Shown here piece by piece: positions 48,900-61,779 of a stretch of 64,000 nucleotides of DNA. The notes under the pieces are model-generated. The model worked only from the letters and a program-made list of their open reading frames with translations. It was not told where the DNA came from and ran no database searches. The stretch is from Drosophila pseudoobscura. Taxonomy: Eukaryota > Arthropoda > Insecta > Diptera > Drosophilidae. A program made the translations under genes and the position numbers. Positions within the stretch are counted from its first letter, which is position 1. Each line of letters opens with the position of its first letter. The DNA is taken from NCBI RefSeq assembly GCF_009870125.1, contig NC_046680.1:14589501-14653500 (forward strand), given 5' to 3'.

Positions 48900-49145
48900 G
48901 CAAACAGATACAAATGTATCTGCTGGAGCAATGGCTCCAAGCAACGCCCCCCTTGACAGCCAATGAGCGCGCAGTCTCCCTGTGCGCCAAGACGCATGCG
49001 CCAGAGAGCGACCCAACAAGAGAGAGAGAGAGTGTGTTGAAGTGTGAGAGCGAGGAAAGAAGTTTGTATGCAAAGGAGAGAGTACGGAGAGTGGAGTGGG
49101 GGGGTGGGTGGCTACATAAAGATGGCCGTCGCTTGCCTCAGAGTC
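48900..49145. promoter_or_regulatory. GAGA/Pho site cluster, candidate Polycomb response or boundary element
   Basis: A GAGAGAGAGAGAG run at about 49019-49031 plus further GAGAG at 49076-49082, with Pho-type GCCAT cores (AAGATGGCCG near 49120-49129, CAATGGCTCC near 48930). In D. melanogaster the eve domain ends about 9 kb downstream with a PRE and the homie insulator. This cluster lies 9.4-9.6 kb from the inferred eve start. Motifs are visible; function is inferred from position. Confidence 0.35.
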
Positions 49146-50371
49146 ACAATTATGGGGCACTCATTCATTGCGGTGTATGATGCAAAGAGTGTACTTTGCC
49201 GCGCCCCAACATCCACACTGCCGCTCCCTCTCTGACTGCCTTTCCACCTAATCTGACATCCCACCCTATACTTAATCAAAAGGGAGCACAAGGAGCACAA
49301 GGATCCTGAGGAGCGCTCCCTCGTTGACGAGTTAACAGCAATTAGACGTCGACGCCTCACGCTGGATTCGCTTTATTGGAGGTTTATTGCCCGGAATGCT
49401 TCCCTCTGTAGCCCCCACCCTCTCTATCTCTCAGTCCCTGTCTCTCGGTCGCTGGTGTGGGTGGTTTGTTGCTTTGTTGTAATTGTTTCTCGGGGTGGCC
49501 CCGGGGCCGGGGCCCTATACGGAGGATGGGGTTGGTGTGTATGTTCACCCGCTGACATTAATTGGATGTGTTCAAGCCAATTTTGGTGTAAAAGGCGCTA
49601 AATTGATTGCCCTGCGGTTTTAATCGATGCGCATTCATTCCAAATCACGCACATTTATCACCCGTTCGCCCCATCCCCCACCACATCCACATCCTGCAGA
49701 TTGAGGGGGAGTACGATAAAGATGCGCCGCATCTGCGTTGTTTTATAATTGCCGGCAATTGCTGACTGCCTGAGCAATTAACTGACGCTGAAGTCCCTGC
49801 CAATGCAATCCTAAATTCTCTAAACCTTCCTCATGGCCTGCCAGTCGTCATATCGTCATATAAACCCGTTATATAACCGGACCTCATCTTGCGTGGGTTA
49901 TTGCGAAAGGATCTGCCAGGTAACTGCTGAGAGCGATTCTTTTCTCTCAGTGTGTTTGTTTTTTGTGGCCCTTTCGCGGAAGTGTCGGAGCTGTTTTTTA
50001 GCCAACGGATTGGCAAGAGGTAAAAAGGATAATCGCAAGGATGCGGATTCGGATGCTCGTTCCACGAAACGCATCCGCATACCGCGTAGGGTTATGAAAT
50101 TTTACGCAAGCTGCTGCAATGCCAGAGGACCAGTCAAGGTCCTTGGGCAGGACAAAAGGGGTTCTTTAGTCTCTCAAAGGATTTAGCAGGAAGTTTCAAC
50201 AGTCTCGGACACTTTCGGACACTTTTCGCAGGATCGGGAGTCGTAATTGCACGCAATCAACGCATAATCCCCGCATCATCTCCGCAATGAGCGGAAGACA
50301 AAGTTCGGCATAAAAAATGCAGGAAAATAAAGGGAAAATTCGCTGCCGACTTGTTGACTTTGCGGCCTTGG

Positions 50372-50392
50372 AGACAGACAGACAGACAGACA
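50372..50392. repeat. GACA microsatellite
   Basis: Five tandem copies of GACA, followed by imperfect extensions, just beside the Bicoid-type site cluster. Confidence 0.75.
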
Positions 50393-50639
50393 GCCAGACA
50401 GAGAGATAGAGTGAGAGAGTAGAGCCTGTGTAAAGGCCCAGAGGATGCAGGATGCATGAGGTACAGGTATGGCTAACACGGATTTGATGCGCTCGCCCCC
50501 GTGGCCCCGATCCCGCATCAAATCGCGAAACTTAATTGCCAGAAATTCTCAAAACAAACGAAAACAAACAAATAAACAGAGATCTGTCTCTATGGAGATC
50601 TGTGATCAGGGGATCTCTGGAGAGTGGGAGTGGAACGGG

Positions 50640-51300
50640 GCCGAAAGGATTGACTTGACTGCTGGCCATTAGGCCCGAACCAGATTGACTTTCTGCGGAT
50701 CATCTGGGGTAATCGGCGATAATCCGGTTACAGTCGCTGTCGAAGTCCCCGAACAGGACTCAACTCCTTCGCGGAGGCGCAGGCAGGGTAGGGGATTAGG
50801 GGCGGACTTGGCACAGAAGTCAGTCGCAAATGCGAAAGGATTAGACGGCAGGTCAGAGAGGACTCGCAGTCGGTGCAGTGTCCTCCTGGACGGCGGTTTC
50901 TGCTGCGGGTAACGCCCAGGGCGAACGCCCTAATCCGTCCACGCCCCGAAATTAATACAAACATTTAGAAGGATTATCGCCCTAAAGGGGTTGGCGGTGC
51001 CTACGATTCGGGAGAAGGCCGGGAGAAGGTGGCCAGCAGCCAGAGCCAGAGCTAGAGCAAAAGGCAAGAGTTGGGATGGCCATAAAAGCATGATAGGATT
51101 GCTAATTCGCCGCTACTTGTTGTCCATTCTCTGGCCATTGTCCGGACCGGGATTTGCCGATCTCCGTGCTGCGGTTCCCTCTCTCTCTTGTCTCTCCGTC
51201 AGGAGCGTATCAAAAGCCACGGCACAATTATGCATTTCATGGAAGTGATTAGGTCGCGCAGATTAGAGCCAAAGAGTTGACAATATTTGTGGATTAGTCT
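50640..51300 (-). promoter_or_regulatory. Bicoid-type site cluster, candidate eve stripe 1/5 enhancer
   Basis: TAATCC/GGATTA cores are seen near 50710-50718, 50792, 50839, 50930, 50971 and 51292, with weaker GGATTG or GATTA variants at about 50647, 51092, 51247 and 51262. It lies about 7.2-7.9 kb downstream of eve, where D. melanogaster has the stripe 1 and stripe 5 elements. The assignment is inferred from site content and order. Confidence 0.45.
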
Positions 51301-51439
51301 CGGACTGGCTCCCGGCATCAGGTACATACATTGGTATATCAGGCCTCTCCTCCACTGAATTATCATTACCGGATCGGCAGAGTCGGATGCACGGATCCTA
51401 CTCAAGGACATCAGGAAGTGACTTCCGCAGTGGACATGT

Positions 51440-51745
51440 CCTCAAGTGGATGCCGCTGGGATCGCTGCGATCTACTCAGATCTCAATTAGCAGGCGCCAG
51501 CAGTCAGAGCCCTCAAGGGCCACCGCAGTGGCTGTCGCTGCGACATAAAAAAGATACTCCAACAAGATCGATAAGGGAAGATGCAGATACAATATGTAAT
51601 ATGCGGTATGTGTGTGTGTATCTGCCTTAAGTGTGCTCCGAAAACTGTGAAGTGAAGCAGCAATTATGTTGTCGTCGCTTTGATCTGCTCCCAGCCGCAG
51701 CCGTTGGCCACTTACAGTCCCAGATACAGATACAGATACATATGT
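51440..51745 (-). promoter_or_regulatory. Tinman/TCF/Twist site cluster, candidate eve mesodermal enhancer
   Basis: Tinman-type TCAAGTGG at 51442-51449, TTAAGTG at 51627-51633 and TGAAGTG at 51648-51654. A perfect TCF site CTTTGATC is at 51678-51685 and a Twist-type CATATG at 51739-51744. These are the inputs known for the eve muscle-heart enhancer. The position, between the Hunchback-like and Bicoid-like clusters, agrees with the D. melanogaster order. Confidence 0.4.
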
Positions 51746-52619
51746 ATCTGCCGCATCTGGGGGCTGCAGTTCAAGTTGATTTCCCTGTTTAAGCATTCTT
51801 TAATTGTATGCTAATTGATGGCTGCTTCCATGGGATGGGATATTTCTGGATCCGGATGCATTTCCCAGCTGCCAACTGCCAACTGCCAATGGGGGGATGG
51901 GAGCCTCCCCTCTCTTATCCATCCGCCATCTTGTGGAATGCTCTATTAAAAAGTTGCTTACAGATACAGCATCTAAAAGATGCATTAGGGGAAAGCGCTT
52001 AGTGTTTTATGGAGGATTGAGGCCGGGACGAGGGCGTGCTCTAAGGGCCATAAACGCTCTAATCCCACTCGGATTCCGGCTAAGATCGCGCAGATTTTTA
52101 GCATGCCAAATGCTAAAAAGGACACGACCGACAACAGGCACACAAACGGAGAGCGAGAGGGACATCAGAAGCAGGCGCAAATTGCCTGTGAAAAAATAAG
52201 CAAAATCAGGGACAATAAACGATCTGAAGGTCATGCGGCAGTGACTGATGGCAGTGGCAGTGGCAGTGCCTGTGGCTGCAGCAGTGGTTGCTGCTGCTGC
52301 TGGTGGGCGGAGGGGAGGGGGGACTCGACTCCCTAATGGGCATGACCACTGGCCGGAATTAATTCGGATAATTTGCATGGCATGTCCGTTTCAAACGTGA
52401 AAATGCCGCTAATCGTGTGAATCTTCCGTGGAAGCTGAAGCTGCGGCGGCGCATAGAGCTTTGATGTGGAATAGAGTCCTGCGGCTTTCCCCGTAGCAGA
52501 GTCCAGCACGACCTTGGAGTGTCCACAGATCTCTTCCCGCTCTTCCCGATGCCAGCGAGGGAGCGAGAGAGAAGCGGCTTCCTTCGAAGTCAGAGACAGA
52601 GAAGGGAAAGCGACTTTGT

Positions 52620-53390
52620 GACTTACTTTTTTAGTGATGGGCCCATAAAAAGATCATATTTGTGTTGAGTGCCATTTCCGCCTTTGTACGCTCTTCTTTT
52701 TTTACGATTCAGGCCAGGATCAGAATCGGGATCGCGATCGGCAAGGAGGCTGCAGAAAAAGTCATTTCTAAAAAATATCCACCGCACCGCAGCGAGTCAA
52801 TTTTTTTACGGCCCTCAGAGGCGGAGAAGAAGGCAAGGTCAGCCCCGGAATATCGGATATTTGCCATTCTGTTCCGTTCCGCATTCCGCATTTTGCTTCC
52901 GAATTCCGCGAATTTCATAAAAATCTGCCCAAAGTCCGAAAAACTCTGGAAACCTAAAAATCTGAAACTAGAACTAGAATTCCAATGCAGTTTTTTTATG
53001 CCGCCTAATTTTTATGGCCTAAAAAACGGAACAGCACCGAGAGCCGAGCCGAGCCTCACAGAATATCATCTCCGTCATAAAAACCCCGGAGGCCTAGGTA
53101 GCACTCGAAGCGGGGGAAAAAAAAACGATGCCGAGTGTGCAAAAAAGGACGAGCACTGGTCCAGGACAAAGAGCCTTTACACAGTCGTCTCTGCGAAATT
53201 CGAGAAAAAATGATTTCATTTTTTAGAATCAGTTCGCGAAATGGGAACCACCTATGCCACACCTCCTGCTCGCACTCTCACATCTGAGGGCAAGAGAGAG
53301 AGGGAGAGGAGAGAGTAGAGGTCTCAGGTCCTGCGGCTTTACGATGGCCATTAAAGCCCCTAAAAAAATAACGCGAAAAAAATGAGAATT
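52620..53390 (-). promoter_or_regulatory. Hunchback-type site cluster, candidate eve stripe 4+6 enhancer
   Basis: At least a dozen TTTTTTA/CATAAAAA-type sites lie in 770 bases, for example near 52626, 52649, 52690, 52768, 52798, 52917, 52952, 52988, 53008, 53075, 53203, 53217 and 53361. Hunchback binds such A-tracts, and stripe 4+6 is set by Hunchback and Knirps. The cluster lies 5.1-5.9 kb downstream of eve, close to where the 4+6 element sits in D. melanogaster. Confidence 0.5.
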
Positions 53391-53555
53391 GTAAATCATG
53401 GTAGAAGCAGAACCTGGGACCTTGCATGGTCCTGGTTTTTGTATCTGGCTCTGGCTCTGGCTCTGACTCCTCGAGGGGCAAAGTCAAACCGCAATAAAGT
53501 TGACACCGTCGTGCGCAGGATCTGAAAGTCCTGAAACTCTAGAATCGGTAATCGG

Positions 53556-53583
53556 CAGAACAGAACAGAACAGAACAGAACAG
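53556..53583. repeat. AACAG microsatellite
   Basis: About five tandem copies of the pentamer AACAG. The same pentamer recurs in shorter runs at about 55776-55790 and 60611-60625, so it is a locally favoured slippage unit. Confidence 0.7.
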
Positions 53584-55198
53584 ACCAAAAGAGAGGGTCC
53601 TTCTCTACATAATGTATTCTATGTACTGGCCATGGTCCTGTATCTGTATCCTGTATCCTGTATCTATCACTATGTATGCGGCAGGGACATGCGCAGAGCA
53701 GTGTATGCTCCACCTCTGGCGGCATGGACATGGACTCCTTTTAGCCACACCAGTGATTGCCGCAATCATTCTAGTTTCATTATCTCAGCTGCAGATTTAT
53801 GGCCTGTCCTTCTACGCTGCCACAGGACTCTCTCCCTGGCCCCTGTCCCCTGTCCCCCCTCCTTGGTTGACCCTAAAAATCTTGCAACTTTTCGGACAGC
53901 CGCAGCATCCATCAAGGGCAATTGATTTGATTTCCCGGGCATTTTATTGTCGATTTCCATTGAGCATTCACCATTTACCATGAACCCTGACCAATTGCAG
54001 TCGAATGCGGCCTACTGTCGCCCCCTCCCCCGCTCCGCCCCTGATAGATATGGAAATGTTGGCTAAACAAGGCATTCACTCCGTCTCCACCCCCCCGGTC
54101 AACCGTCCTCGCATTTGTAATTTGATTGTTGCGATTATCAGTTTGTTAATATCCATGAAAATGATGAGGCTGGCAGAATGAATCCAATGAGATCCGATAA
54201 ACGGAATGGCGCATGGTCTCCATGGTCCCCGTTAATGGACAGCGTGCAAATTGCCACAGCACATCCCATGGATACAATACATATGTACATGTGTAGCGGA
54301 AGATACATTTGTACAACAGTATCTGTGTCGAGTCAGAGTCTCGCATATTTGTGGCGACAAACGGGTTCTACTCTCTGAGGCTGTGTGTGCCTGAAACGTG
54401 TGAAATTATTCCGATGCTTGCTGGCATCATCATTTTACAAAGATGTTTATTCATTGGCGAGCTGATTGCAAAACCCTCTAGGTGCCACCTTAAGATACAT
54501 ATGTATCTATGTCTGTACATCTATTGGCACACTCATAAAACATTTTCGACTTCGTTTAGCGCTCAAACTTGGGCTTGCAATTATGCTGGAAGTGAATGGG
54601 AATCAGAGGCCCAGGGGCCCAGGGGATCTATGCTACGAGTATGTGCCCATCTTTAGATCTCGCCGTGGACCATGGACCCTTCGGTGGCTGCACTCCCCGT
54701 CTGATGATCACTTTATATTCATTGACCGTTAGTGTGAAATTCGTACCTCATAAAGACAGAGAGAGAGAGAGAGAGACTCCTTACAGATCCCCGGATTGCG
54801 GTCGCCTCCAGCCAGCCACGGACAAAAGCTGCCTTTTGTCGGCTCCGAAATGCTGGGAAAGCGGCCAGGGAGCACCCGTGCCATAAACCCCGGTCGGGTG
54901 GAGAGACGAGACAGAGGTGCTAATTCACTATTAAAAGAAATCAGAAACAGAAACCGAAACCAAAACCAAAACTGAAGTAAGTCCCGACGTCCACTCATCA
55001 CGCCCCAATAAAACTTAATTTTGTTTGCACATCGAATACTCGCAGAGGAGGAGAGCCTTGGCTTGGCCTGTCTTGTCTTGGCTTGGCTTGGATAATGCTA
55101 TTGAATAATGCATTGTTTCCCTCTCGTGGAGGTGGAGACGTGGGAGAACTTCGCATGAAGTGGCTGCCATTCATTGCTGTGTATCTATGTATCTTTCT

Positions 55199-55224
55199 AT
55201 CCATCCATCCATCCATCCATCCAT
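55199..55224. repeat. ATCC microsatellite
   Basis: Six tandem copies of the tetramer ATCC. It lies in the eve 3' non-coding region with no assigned role. Confidence 0.8.
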
Positions 55225-57240
55225 TGATTGCCCCCCCATAAAACACAAGATCTCTCGGGTTGAAATATGAGTATGAGTCGATGTCGGAGTCTGAGTCTGA
55301 GTCTGAGTCTCAGTCGAACACAGAGACAATGCCGAATTAGATACAAATGCCTAATTGATAATAATATCGCATTTATTCCCTCAACAGACCCGAAAATCGG
55401 TTAACTCTTTTATGAAAAGAGCAGATGCTTCTCACAGATACAGACATGAGGGTGGGTGTCGCCCAGCTGGTGTCCTAATCCGCCCGCCTTGAGCCGCATA
55501 GTCGCATAATTTTTCAATAAACAACTTGATGATTGCTACATTTCAAACAAGCCTAATCCCTAATCCCCACATGATTAATTATCAACCTGCCCGGAAAGTC
55601 AACACCGCCCGCCCTGTTCCGCCCGTGGGGAAACGAATTGCTATCCACTCACCCCACCCATTGCCACTGCCTCTGCCACTGCCACTCCCACTCCCAATTC
55701 TGCAGAGATTTTCCTGTTTTGCTATTTTTTAATTTACTGTATCCGAATCCTGGCGAGGCATTCCCCAGGGCAGCACGGAACAGAACAGAACCATCCTCAT
55801 CCTCATCCTCCTCGCCGTGTATCTTTATTATCAAATCATAAAATGTTGCCACTTGTGTTGCATCCCCCAAAGGAAGAGCAGCCAGGCCGCAGCCGCCACG
55901 AAAGGGGTGTCATACCAGAAGGGGCATAGTCAGTGGCATGGCAGTGGCAAGGGGGGGGAACCATCTGACTCCGATTCCGGGTCGAGCACTTCACAGACCA
56001 TTTTTTACGGCTCGCTGGCAAGTGTCAAAACATGTTTTGATGCGAACGCTCAATTAGATATAGTACCAGGATCAGGGGTTGTAGATATCCTGCCTTCCTG
56101 TTGTTGTTGCCTCTTTTTTTTTTGCTATGCTAGGCGGGATTATGAGCAATTGACACCACACCCCTTTAAGGGCTGCTGCTGCTGCTGCAATTGAAACACA
56201 TGTTTTGTCTGGCAATTAAATCCAAATTTGATTCCTGCCAGGACACGCACGCTTTCTCTCCATCCCATTTCTCTCTGTTTGCTTGCTATTTTGCCAATGA
56301 TTTCTCAATTATGACAATTGTCGGAGGACAGAAGGGCAGGGACCAGGGACCAGGGGCCAGAGATAGGACCAGAATGAGTACACAACGGGTGAGGTGACAA
56401 TTAATTAGCCGAGGACAATTCGAGGACACTGAAATTTATTTTGACTCGCAATGCAACCTGACGCGTGGCAGGGAGGAGGCCCACATCCACACACATCCAC
56501 ATCCAAGGCTGCTGCCCTGCGGGGTACCCTCTCACTCCGCATCGATTCTGCTGGAATCGCATTAATACGCCTCGAACTCCGACGGAGCCCGGGCTCTGTT
56601 TTGATTCCTGGCTTGTGCCAAACCCCCGTGGATGCCCCCGTGCTGTCCTGTCTTGATGTCTCCTGCTTGTGGGTGGCCAAACACTGCCAGTGCTCCGAAG
56701 GCCACTCCGAAGGCACGCTTGTCCCCGTTCCGCCTCTCAATTTGCACACAGTGTTTCCTCCCTACAGAGAGCCGGGGCGAAGGTCAGGCCAGCAGTTGAG
56801 GGGCGGAGAGGAGAGCAGCTGCCTTCGATGGCTCGATGTGGCTATGTGTCGATGTGTCGATGAGTCTATTTCAGGCCAGGTTTCTCCACAGCTAATCCAA
56901 CAGCCAGGTCCATAAAAGCGCTGACAAATCCAACTCTCAGTTGGATCGTAAATCGCCAGGTAACCCAACGGATGGTGGTTCGGATTCGGATTCGGATTCA
57001 GGTAAAATACATATTGCAAAAACACTTTAGATATAATTTCGAATGTTTTGTAGATTTATTTTTGATTTCGTGTTGGAACTTAAGCACTAATATTCAACTA
57101 TAGATTACAATATCATATCATCCATCCAGAGGGGCATTCAATAAATAGGACTTGGGAGGGGGGTGGAGGGTGGATGGACATTCTAAGACTAATTTGTACA
57201 ATCCTTTGAGGGAGCGGGGGAGGAGGACAGGAGGACATGC

Positions 57241-58399
<1,159 letters not shown>

Positions 58400-58524
58400 G
58401 GCTAATGTGTTCTTTGGATGTTGATGGGCTGGTGAGGGCGTTGTCTCTAAGAAGAACTGGAAACTGCGGTTCTCTTTTCGGAGCGGATCGAGTGTGTCTG
58501 GACTGTGCGACGGTTACTGTTCGA

Positions 58525-58560
58525 ATGTGCCTCTCTCGGCCACCCCGCGGCCCTTATATA
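58525..58560 (-). promoter_or_regulatory. eve core promoter (TATA at 58554-58560)
   Basis: On the minus strand GGTATATAAGGGCC is the TATA box. A GAGAGAGG element lies just downstream at about 58530-58537, and an Inr-like CACATTC places the start near 58526. The 5' UTR is about 127 bases with no intron. The spacing of TATA to start (about 31) is canonical. Confidence 0.88.
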
Positions 58561-58857
58561 CCTCTGCGCTCGTGCCCGCAATGGCCGCCGTCGCCCAGGC
58601 ACTGCACTGCAGCCAATCAAAGCAGGCAGCCAGGCGTTCGAGCGGGACAGCAGATGAGGGTGCTAATCTTGCGGTGCTTTGAGAGAGTCGCTGCTGCTGA
58701 GAGAGTCTCTGGTGCTGGTGCTGGTGCTGCTGCTGCTGGCTGACAATTATGCGACGATGAAGGCAATTACGATGCCGGAACAAAAGGGAGGGCACACAAA
58801 AAATAGGATGCCAAGCGGGGGGCGGACAGGCGGAGAACATAATCAAGTTATCATGGA

Positions 58858-58912
58858 GCTCGCTCGCTCGCTCGCTCTCTCTCTCTCTCTCCATCTCTCT
58901 CTCTTTGTGTGC
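58858..58912 (-). promoter_or_regulatory. GAGA-factor (Trl) site array upstream of eve
   Basis: A run of GCTC units followed by CTCTCTCTCTCTC gives GAGAG repeats on the minus strand, about 330-390 bases upstream of the eve start. GAGA-factor sites in the eve proximal promoter are established knowledge for D. melanogaster. Confidence 0.6.
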
Positions 58913-59619
58913 ACGGCAAGAGAGAGGAATTTGGTATTCATAGCGGATGAGCGAATCTTTTGTTTCGCTTGTCCGCAAGCAGGCGGACGCCCCAGAGCGA
59001 GCGAGACGTGAGGTGCCCCCTTAATAATGCGACTTTATCGGCTTCATCAAGTATGATATGGTATAATGCTGCCCAGCAGTCCGGAGAGGAGTAAGGAGTA
59101 AGGAAGAGAGTACAGGATGGTAGGGTGGTTGGTTGCTTTCACCAACTCCCATTATGTACATACATATGTACATGGATGCCATAGCCATAGCCATGTACAT
59201 ACATGTTCACGGGGGTACATAGAGTAGCATTTATCGATCGATGCTTGCCCAGCGAATTATTTGCTCTTTTATGAAGTCTTAATATAATGCAGCACGTTTA
59301 ACGGCCTCACACTTGCCACACCACACCACACCACCCACCAGCGTTGGCGGGGGCACTGGTGGAGGGGGATTCGCATTACCATTTTCCAGGCAGTATATCT
59401 ATGATAATGGAGCACAATTTCGGGGGGGCGGGGGCGGCGGGTCGGAACTTAATTTGAAAAGTTTCTCGGTTTCAGTTTCGTTGGGAAAAACATTTATTAT
59501 GATGATATAATCATCCAGAGAGGAGGCAACTGTACATATAGTACAGTGGTGGTGGAGAGGGGGCGGGGGCAGGGGTAGTGGGGTGTCATATGGGAGGGGA
59601 GGGGAGTAGTAGGGGCCTT
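58913..59619. other. Spacer between the eve promoter and the stripe 2 enhancer
   Basis: About 700 bases without a gene. It contains TACATATGTAC palindrome-like text near 59156-59172 and G-rich runs at 59421-59440 and 59553-59570. No element is assigned. Confidence 0.45.
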
Positions 59620-60320
59620 GCGCAAGCGACATCGGTCATCGATTTACCTGCCGCGGCCCACAAGGGGTTAAGCTTGTGGCTTAGCGTTAAGCTCCGTCCG
59701 GTTGAGCGCAAAAAATAACCCGATTCCGTTAGTCCGTTAATAATCCTGCTGCCTGTGTGTGCGTCCCTTAATCTTAATCCCTTCGACATCTCATTATTAT
59801 GTGTGTTTTATGACTTTCTAATGAAATTGCCAAATGGGATCGGTTTAGGGATCGCGACAGGGATAGGGATATAGGGATCTCTTGAGCATGCCCTAAAGCC
59901 CTTGGCTTTGGTCGGGTTCCAAGTCAAGCCCTCTGGCTAATCCTTCCTAAAACAAACAAACAAATAAACAAACCAGCGAAAGCGTTGACTGTGGAAACTC
60001 CTGAGGCCAGGAGACAACCCTTGGTCGCAAGGGTCCGCCGTCTTCCGCCTAACTCCGATTCAATTGAGGCGAAAGTAGAGCAATCTCCAGGGTTAGGCCG
60101 CGCAGCATGTTACCAAATTCCAGTTGATTGTTCAAGATGCTGCAATAAAATCTAACTCGTCGGTCGGCAACGGCAACGGCAACGGCATCGGCATCGGCAT
60201 CCACATGAGGCAAGGCAAGAAGTGGCAAAGGAGGAAAGTGAAACCAAAACTGCGACTCGACTGGAAATATGAAAATTGACTAATAATCTTGCTGATGGCA
60301 AACGGATTAACACAGAGCAG
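59620..60320 (-). promoter_or_regulatory. eve stripe 2 enhancer
   Basis: On the minus strand this stretch follows the D. melanogaster minimal stripe 2 element in order, as I recall it. Landmarks are GTTAATCCGTTTGCCATCAGC, AGATTATTAGTCAAT, TTGCAGCATCTTGAACAATC, a GTTTGTTTGTTT run, GGATTAGCCA...GGGCTTGACTTGGAA, TTCATTAGAAAGTCATAAAA, GTCGAAGGGATTA, ATTAACGGACTA and GGGTTATTTTTTGCGC. Bicoid cores TAATCC are at 60304-60309, 59938-59943 and near 59769. A Kruppel site AAGGGGTTAA is at 59662-59671. It lies 1.1-1.8 kb upstream of the eve start. It is driven by Bicoid and Hunchback and bounded by Giant and Kruppel. Confidence 0.93.
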
Positions 60321-61779
60321 AGAGCACACAGGGAACCGTCAAGGAACCGTCAAAGAACCTCATCTCGCGAAACGGAACCCTGGTCCTTGCCCATTGTTAT
60401 GCATTCCATTCCCGAGTATTGCATCCTTCCTGCAATGCTCTACTGCTCTACTGCTCTACTGCCCTGTCCATTGCGAGTTAGTTAAAATTATTGGGTTATA
60501 TTGCGCCGCAATTTGCATTAGCATTAACTCGCCAGAGGCTCTACCTGGAGCGATCTCCTCTCTTGGCCGCACTGGAAAAGGCCCAGTGCAAGCCTTCCCG
60601 ACCCGACACGACCCGTCCAGAACAGAACAGAACCCTACCCACAACCTTGCCTATTGTGCCACCATTGTCTTTGACTCTGTGTGTCCGCGAGAGTGTCCCT
60701 TTTTGGATTGGGTTGAGTTGAGTTGAGTTGCAGCTTCAACCGGCCCAGCCATGGCTTCAGGGCGACACTGCGGCAGCGACAGTAAATACCCTTTATGGCA
60801 GACCTTTCACCAGGCGAAAGTGTCGAGCTGTTGCACTGTCGAGGATCAGTACCTGCCCCTGGCCATTGTCCGGCCTCAACACTCCATCCAAGAACACTTT
60901 CTGGCCTTTCGCTGCGAAATAAATACCGGGAAGCCGAAGCCGAAGACGAAGACGAAGCCTCTAGCGATCCTCCCGTTGTTGCTGCTTTATTGCACATTTT
61001 GCACGCACAAAGCGCCGATCCGATCTCGCTGATTATGTCCGTCATCATGGGAAGTAAATGGCGAATACTGGACGGAGGGCTGGGCCTCTATCTTTATTCC
61101 CTTCCCTTGCAGAAAGTGGGAGACGAGACAAGACGGGTAACAGAATTGGCAAAGGAAAGGCCTAGACACTGTGCAAAAATTGGCCATGCCATAAAAATGC
61201 CGAGCAAATTGTACTGCCATGATATCCGCCATAAAATAATAATTATTATCATTATTATTTTTTATACAATACGGAAAGCATTCGCAAACAAAGCTGTGCG
61301 AATCTTAATAATGGCCGAAAAGCACCTGCTTAAGATTGTTTCCGATTTGATTTCAATCTTAATCGGAAGATAAATGTACTGTTTTACCTTCTTAGATCTT
61401 CTATCATATGTATGCACATAGTAATGTTTAAGAATGCTGCTAAATTGTTTGAGATTATTGCTTTTGTATGAATTCCATCAGTAATTCAGGTGAGACCAAG
61501 TTTACTTGATTATATTGCATGATTGCAGACTATCCCCCAATTTAACACAAGACTCCACCCTGGACATCCCCCGGGGAACAGAGAGTCAGACAGACAGTTC
61601 CAACCCCAAGGCGAACTATACTATGTACAATCCAATACCATGAAAACACACACAGTTTTCCAATAATGGACAATTTCAGAGCAAATGGAAAAACAAATTC
61701 AAATAATTTATGCCAGGCCCGGCCGAAGGAACAGCCTCATAAAAATATGAATGCCGTAGCGGAAAAGAACAGAACAGAA
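60321..61779. other. Spacer between the stripe 2 and stripe 3+7 enhancers
   Basis: About 1.46 kb with no gene. It contains TGATTATTATCATTATTATT-type text at about 61237-61260, AACAGAACAG runs, and CGAAGACGAAGACGAAG at about 60941-60957. I see no element I can name. Confidence 0.45.

Larger units (their letters stand above)
53391..57054. other. Non-coding DNA between the candidate 4+6 element and eve
   Basis: No gene. Simple repeats are frequent: AACAG at 53556-53583, a GA run at about 54759-54776, GAGTCT at about 55281-55310, ATCC at 55199-55224 and GGATTC at about 56978-56998. Neuronal eve elements may lie here, but I cannot place them. Confidence 0.45.

Noticed and set aside
48831-49160. 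Overlapping open frames on both strands near 49 kb
   Set aside because: They fall in GA/CT-rich DNA, have no family resemblance, and coincide with the candidate GAGA/Pho element.
53500-53983. Open frames of 120-140 codons at 53.5-54 kb
   Set aside because: They are driven by AACAG and CTGTATC simple repeats and show no start context or splice partners.
47673-57054. TER94 or another gene between the USP gene and eve
   Set aside because: No Walker A/B ATPase motifs, splice-linked exons or long conserved frames occur there; the interval is non-coding on both strands.
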